A program made the position numbers and the translations under genes. From Onchidella celtica (lineage: Eukaryota > Mollusca > Gastropoda > Systellommatophora > Onchidiidae): a DNA stretch of 64,000 bases. Of this stretch, positions 58,906 to 64,000 are shown piece by piece. Under the pieces are notes generated by a model. That model saw only the letters and a program-made list of their open reading frames with translations. It was not told where the DNA came from and searched no databases. How positions within the stretch are numbered: the first letter of the stretch is position 1; each line of letters starts with the position of its first letter. Location of the stretch: NCBI GenBank assembly GCA_963931925.1, contig OZ007572.1:22988730-23052729 (forward strand). Direction: 5' to 3'.

Positions 58906-59592
58906 GTGTGTACGCTTCATGAGTTGTAATGAGGGTGAAGTGATTAGAAATGGTATGGTATTATACCAATGTCATGTTATTCTTGTAGGTGTCGGGGACG
59001 GGCCGAAGAGCCGCCTTGGTGAGCACAGGGGATAGGCCAGCATAGGGCCGAAGGCCACACATAGGCCAGGAGTGACGCTGTCGTGTAGGACAGTCGCAGC
59101 ACATGAGTCGTGGCAGTCTGGCCACAGACAGGGATGTATATATGATTGTAATGTGCTATTAAGATGTACTACTGTGACATGGATGTATTACTGTGCGAAT
59201 GAGATAGTCATGTGAATTGAATCATTAACGTGCTACGGCCACGTGAGGTGCTATAGGAGGCTAAGGTGTTATTGCCATAGGGAGGCGCTATTGAGAGACT
59301 GTGGTGTGAAAGAATATTAGTGTGTCATTAAGACCTGAGTGGAGAGGCTGAGGCCGAAGTGTCTTTGAAAGTAATTACCGGTCTGTGGACCCGAGGAAGT
59401 GTGCTTACGGGAGAAGGCCGTGGACGGCAGTTCAATTAAGGGATCTAACGTATGTCATTGCATTGTTATCTTTATATTTATGTTTAATAAATGTGTGAGT
59501 CTGATGGGTTGTTCTGTTAAGTGTTATACATGTTCGTTCGTGATTGTTGTCCTGTTATAATTATTACATCTCCCAGTCTGGGATTTGTGACA
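58906..59592 (+). repeat. 5' LTR of Gmr1-b, 3' portion only
   Basis: This 687-bp segment matches the last 676 bp or so of the solo LTR at 24490-25590 and ends GGGATTTGTGACA. It starts mid-LTR at GTGTGTACGC, directly against the Gmr1-a 5' LTR. AATAAA at 59486-59491 is a likely R-region polyadenylation signal. Confidence 0.88.
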
Positions 59593-59593
59593 T

Positions 59594-59630
59594 TGGGGGC
59601 TCGTCCGTTGTGACACTGGGGGCTCGTCCG
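59594..59630 (+). other. Duplicated tRNA-Pro primer-binding site of Gmr1-b
   Basis: TGGGGGCTCGTCCG occurs at 59594-59607, one base after the LTR, and again at 59617-59630, separated by TTGTGACAC. The motif complements the 3' end of tRNA-Pro, as in murine-leukaemia-type elements. A third partial copy (CTCGTCCG) follows near 59640. Confidence 0.85.
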
Positions 59631-60607
59631 TTGTGACACTCGTCCGTTTAGTTACCTGTGGTCATTTTGACATTGTGTATTCGTCATATCTAGTTGTTTT
59701 TCTGTTGTGCTAGGAATTCGTGCTGTTGTCTTTTGTTCGTGGAATGAATGGAAATTTCATGATGGTATAATTTATGTATATTTATTAATATGTATTGATG
59801 CATGTATTTTGATGAATATGTATTAATGTGTACTTAAAATTCTGCAGAGAGTGTGTGTGCCAGCCTATAGAAGTCAAGCAGCCAGAGCTCCGAGACAAGG
59901 GGAGAAGTTATAGTCAGAATTGCGAGTTAAGTAAAAGTCAAAATTTTTGTGCCCTGGATTGAGGGCTGTCGTTTCATCTGTCTGTTTCCCTGTTTTTGCT
60001 GTTTTTGTCGTTATAGATTATACGGGCGGTGGCGCGGGTTTGCTGTGTTGAACTTAGTTTATCCTTAAAAAAAGGTGTGGTAAACTTGGAACTTCGTTCA
60101 TCACAGTGAACAGTTCTGTAGGGACCTGTATTTTTGTTTAGATTGTGGCGTTCCATCTTCCTCGTTGTTTTAGGAAGACGTTTCTCTTGTCCCTCTCTTA
60201 CCTATCTGTAGATACGTTCTTTTTTTTCAGACTCTGTTCTTGTTCGTACCTTGTAGTGTAATCGGCGTAGTTAGGTTGCATTTTTTTCCATTATAGTTTT
60301 TTTTTAGAAGCTTTGTCCTAGTCTGGTTCGTTGTCTTTGATGTCCTGGTGGTCCTTCTTCTGAATTTCCTCATTCTTCTTTTTTCTTTTCGCTTTTGTTA
60401 TTTAATAGTGCTATACATTGTGTGAACATAGAATTAGTTAGAGAGAGTATGCTATAAAATGTTCAGTAGGTAAATTTCTGAATTGTATTTGAGACAATTG
60501 GGTGTTGTTATATCTGGTGTGATCTCAGGTCTCTGGTCGTGTCGTTAGTGATCATACCGACAGGTTAGTCTTTTTCATAATACATACCATAACCATAAAT
60601 CTGTGAA
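59631..60607 (+). other. 5' leader of Gmr1-b
   Basis: About 1 kb with no supported ORF, T-rich in its second half. The block 60136-60210 is conserved with the Gmr1-a leader at 57001-57076. Confidence 0.65.
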
Positions 60608-62158
60608 ATGGCGGATCTCCGTGAGCTCATGAAATTGGGTACGGAACTTGGCCTTGGGGGAGAGGAGCTGCGCGGCTGGATTAAAGAGCAGCAGGCAGAA
60701 TTGCGCGATGAGCGTGCTAAGGATAGAGAGCGAGAAAAAGAGGCTCAGCAGCAGGACAAAGAGGCTCAAGAACGGGAGATAAGGTTAAAGGAGATAGAGG
60801 CGCAAGTAAAGATCGCAGAATTGGAAATCAAAAAGAATGCGCCAACAGAAACAGTTGAGCGGCAGTTGCAAAATAAAGGGGGTGTTCGGATTAAGCTGCC
60901 TACGTTCGACGACCGGAAGGACGATATAGACGCCTTCCTTTACAGGTTCGAACTGAATGCACAACTGCAATGGGGGGACAATAAGCAATTATGGTCCACG
61001 TACCTGGCTTCCTTGTTGCAGGGGCGAGCGTTAACCTACTTTAAAGAGCTACAGCGCGAAGACGTGCAAGATTACGATAAGCTGAAGGCTTTGCTGCTTC
61101 GCCGATTTGCGCGTACCGAGGAATATTTCCGGGAGCAGTTTAGGCGAGCACGTGCGGATACCAGGGAGGACTTTGCTGCCTTCGTCGCGAGACTAACGGA
61201 ATATTTCGCGAACTGGGTAGACTTGGCGCATGTGGGCGCGGATTTTACTAAATTGAAAGACCTAATGATCCGTGACCAGCTGTACGCGTCGTGCCATAAA
61301 GATCTGGTGGCTTTTCTGAAAGAAAACGAACCCGCGACGGTGCAGGAGGCGTCTAAGTTGGCGGAAGCATACCGTACAGCACATCCGTCCAAACCAGTCG
61401 CGAGGGCGTACGTACAGGATGCTGGTTACGTCGCCGTGGTTGAGGGGTCGCCGACAGGACATAAAGACAGGTCGCGTCAGCGTGGTGCCTATAACGGGCA
61501 AGCCCAGGGGCAACGTAGGGGGTATCACCAATCACCTGCATATGGATCCGGTAAGTTTGACCGAGCAGGAGGGCTAGGTCGCGGTAATGGCCGAGGGCGA
61601 TTTGTGACCTTTGCCGATGACCGACGGCATAGGGACTTTAGTTCCAGTCGCGATGGGTCACGGGGACCCAGGTTTAGCGGTGCTCAGGGAGCGGAATGTT
61701 GGACTTTCGGACGCGTAGGCCATTTTTCACGCGAGTGTAGGGCCGCGAAGTGTTGGAACTGCGGAAGAGCAGATCACATCAGCGTGAATTGCCCTGCAGG
61801 TAGGATAGCGGCGAACGTGGATGGTAATCACGGTGGCTCCAGTCCATGTTCCCCTAATAAATTTCACCATGCGGCCGCGTGTGTTACATCGGACAACGGA
61901 GGCGGACAGTATTCTAAGTGTCCCAGTTGTGAGAAGTTATTATCTTCCGGTGTTTTACCTTGTGGGAGAAAGATCCCCGTTATAAATTCATGTCATACAG
62001 GAGGTGGTTTTAGGGTTTATCCGGGGTTTGTTGGGGACGAACCGGTCTCGGTTTTACGAGATACAGGATCTACCGTTGTGGGAGTGCATAGGGACTGCAT
62101 TCGGGATTCACAGCTTACAGGTGAGACTGTCCCGTGCATCCAATTTTCAGGCCATTGA
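60608..62158 (+). pseudogene. gag: Gmr1-b gag-protease, protease frameshifted near its end
   Basis: 516 codons are open. An N-terminal charged coiled coil spans about 25-75. The capsid has LPTFDDRKDDIDAFLYRFEL and a SCAN-like block with FVARLTEYFANWVDLAH and RDQLYASCHKDL. Two zinc knuckles follow: the second is a normal C-x2-C-x4-H-x4-C (CWNCGRADHISVNC), but the first has Phe in place of its second Cys. The protease active site is Asp-Thr-Gly in VLRDTGSTVVG. The frame stops at 62158, while the homologous protease sequence (IDTPFLSGEVEAVV) continues in another frame, so a frameshift lies near 62150. Confidence 0.88.
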
Positions 62159-62235
62159 GAAATTATCATTGGCAAAGATAGTGATAGATACGCCTTTCCT
62201 TAGCGGGGAAGTCGAAGCAGTCGTTGGGTTACAGA

Positions 62236-63542
62236 TTTGCCGGGTCGCACTACAGTGATCCAGCACCAAATAAAGTTGACATCGGATAAGCCTGTGTCTC
62301 TAAGACCTTATCCGCTGCCTTTTTCTTCCAGAGAAAGAGTTACAAAGGAACTGGAGGCAATGTTGAAGTTAGATGTGATAGAACCATCAACATCGCCGTA
62401 TTCATCACCCATCGTCCTCGTGAAAAAAACTTGATGGATCGGTGCGGTTCTGCATTGATTTTCGAAAATTGAATACTATTACGGTAGGCGATAGGGAGCC
62501 TATTCCATTTCAGGAGGAACTAATAGCTTCATTGGCCGGGTCCACGTGGTTTTCCAAGATAGATTTAACGAAGGGTTATTGGGAAATCCCTCTTGCTGAG
62601 GAATCTAAACAATACACGGCGTTCCAAACGCCCATTGGATTATTCCAATTTAAGGTCATGCCATTTGGGTTGGTAAACGCGCCAGCGACGTTTGCACGAT
62701 TAATGAGACTGGTATTAAAGGACATACCTAATGTCGTGTCATTCTTTGACGATATAGCATGTCATACGTCGACATGGTCTGATCATATTCAGACACTAAC
62801 AGTAATTTTTCAACGATTACGTCATTTTGGGTTAACTGCTAAACCCGCAAAGATGGATTTGGCATGTCCAGAGATAGTATTCTTAGGACATATCGTGGGT
62901 AGAGGGGTTCAGAGACCTGAAGTAACAAAAATTGACAAATTAGTAGGGTTGCAAATCCCTAAAACAAAGAAACAAGTCAGAAGCTTAGTGGGAATTTTAA
63001 ATTATTACAGAAAGTTCATTCCAAATTTTTCCTCCTTGTCATCTTCTCTTACTGACCTTACTAAGAAGGGACAACCCGATAAGGTCCAGTGGACGTCTGA
63101 ATGTCAGACAGCATTTGATAATTTGGTGACAGCATTATCATCGTCACCCATTCTGATATTACCCGATTTTCGATCTAATTTTATCCTCAGAACGGATGCG
63201 TCGGACTCTGGTGTCGGCGCTTGTCTTCTACAGGAGAAGAACGAATGGTTACATCCTGTATGTTATGTCAGTAGGAAGTTATTGCAGAGAGAAAGAAAGT
63301 ATTCTGTGATAGAGCGGGAGTGTCTTGCCATTGTCTGGTCCGTCCAGAAATTAGGACGTTATCTCATGGGACGAGAATTCTGTATCCAGACAGACCACAA
63401 GCCACTAACATTTTTGTCGAAGAATCGTTCGTCCAGCCCACGCTTGTCTAGATGGGCATTGGCTTTGCAGTCGTATACCTTCGTTATTCAACCAATTCCA
63501 GGAACCAGCAATCATATCGCCGACTACCTTAGTCGAGCCTAA
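62236..63542 (+). pseudogene. pol: Gmr1-b reverse transcriptase and RNase H, frameshifted, no integrase upstream
   Basis: Homology starts at LPGRTTVIQH directly after a truncated protease. A one-base insertion at about 62433-62436 (after VLVKK) shifts the frame, and from 62442 the frame is open to 63542. RT motifs are KIDLTKGYW, MPFGLVNAP and the catalytic FFDD. RNase H has TDASDSGVGACLLQ and TDHKPLTFL and ends IADYLSRA. The whole integrase, which should lie between protease and RT in this group, is missing. Confidence 0.9.
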
Positions 63543-63896
63543 GGGAAGAGTTCAGGAGCTTATACATCGGAGGACGGGAACATTGACAGGATCTGTGTGA
63601 GCGAGTCGTCGACTTTAAAATATTGACATTATAAATATTATATGAAGAATGGTTGATATGTTGATTGGTTCTGATTCTGTATTAGATATTGTGTTTAGTT
63701 AGCTATTGATGATGTGATACATATATGCATAGTGCAGGGCATATTGATCCCCATATTTTTCCCTGATTCCGGTATTTTATGTGCTAGAGGCATGGGTAGG
63801 TCATTTTTATGTAAGTATTGCTCACGCTCACTCGTTGACAGTCATCTTGATGCGATTTGAAATTAATTGCATTAATTTTTTTGGGGTGGGGGATGA
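63543..63896 (+). other. 3' non-coding region and polypurine tract of Gmr1-b
   Basis: No ORF is supported. The purine run GGGGTGGGGGATGA at 63883-63896 directly precedes the 3' LTR and nearly equals the Gmr1-a tract. Confidence 0.8.
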
Positions 63897-64000
63897 TGTC
63901 ACGATCGAGTGAGCGAGGATCAGTAGTTACGAGAGGAGGGTTAGAATAAAGTTAACCCACGGGGTAAGGGAAAGCGTGCATGAGTGAGTGGGGGGGGGGT
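63897..64000 (+). repeat. Start of Gmr1-b 3' LTR, truncated by the window end
   Basis: It begins TGTCACGATCGAGTGAGCG, matching the U3 start of the solo LTR (TGTCACGAGCGAGTGAGCG). The window ends in a G run after 104 bp. Confidence 0.85.

Larger units (their letters stand above)
58906..64000 (+). mobile_element. Defective Gmr1-like Gypsy element (Gmr1-b), integrase deleted, runs off the window
   Basis: A plus-strand element related to but distinct from Gmr1-a: 5' LTR remnant 58906-59592, tRNA-Pro primer site, leader, gag-protease 60608-62158, RT/RNase H about 62236-63542, polypurine tract, and 3' LTR from 63897 cut by the window end. The first 425 bp or so of the 5' LTR are missing where Gmr1-a abuts. 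The integrase is absent between protease and RT, and frameshifts interrupt the protease and RT. It could move only with proteins from other copies. Confidence 0.9.

Overview
This is eukaryotic, invertebrate-type nuclear DNA. It is AT-rich, its genes are split by many GT-AG introns, and it carries LTR and non-LTR retrotransposons, hAT-type MITEs and tRNA-derived SINEs. A lophotrochozoan is most likely, and a mollusc, perhaps a gastropod, is my best guess. That guess rests on the type of host genes and repeats (including AGATCT-rich simple repeats); no single feature proves it.

Three intact host genes were reconstructed exon by exon, with matching splice phases. (1) A TMEM116-like seven-transmembrane protein lies on the minus strand (4285-16325, 14 exons, one tentative). 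(2) PIERCE1, a ciliary microtubule inner protein, lies on the plus strand (19412-26186, 4 exons, 101 aa). (3) COG6, subunit 6 of the conserved oligomeric Golgi complex, lies on the minus strand (28234-44067, 19 exons, 640 aa). They serve unrelated housekeeping or ciliary roles and show no operon-like logic. PIERCE1 and COG6 are convergent. A fourth gene, on the minus strand at 49003-50045, is an unrecognised two-repeat protein with at least two frameshifts.

The rest is dominated by transposable elements. The left edge (3-2505) is a near-perfect palindrome: two 1237-bp LTRs meet at their U5 ends around a 19-bp primer-binding-site-like spacer, and the whole is flanked by a 5-bp direct target duplication (ATGAG). 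The same LTR family bounds a full-length Ty3/Gypsy element on the minus strand at 50046-58905, here called Gmr1-a. Its pol order is integrase before reverse transcriptase/RNase H, its capsid is SCAN-like, and a single in-frame TAG separates gag-protease from pol. Its left flank is a host splice donor, while its right flank is the middle of another element's LTR. That second element, Gmr1-b (58906 to the window end, plus strand), is a related family that has lost its whole integrase and carries frameshifts. A solo LTR of the Gmr1-b family (24490-25590, TSD GTATT) sits five bases inside PIERCE1 intron 3, so its target duplication is the splice donor itself. PIERCE1 intron 1 holds a near-complete antisense RTE-like LINE with a 12-bp TSD and one premature stop.

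Smaller repeats include two hAT MITEs with perfect 8-bp TSDs, a third MITE-like inverted repeat, two SINE copies, a palindromic 36-bp minisatellite in COG6 intron 1 and two pairs of dispersed repeats. Long intergenic and intronic stretches otherwise show no convincing coding content.
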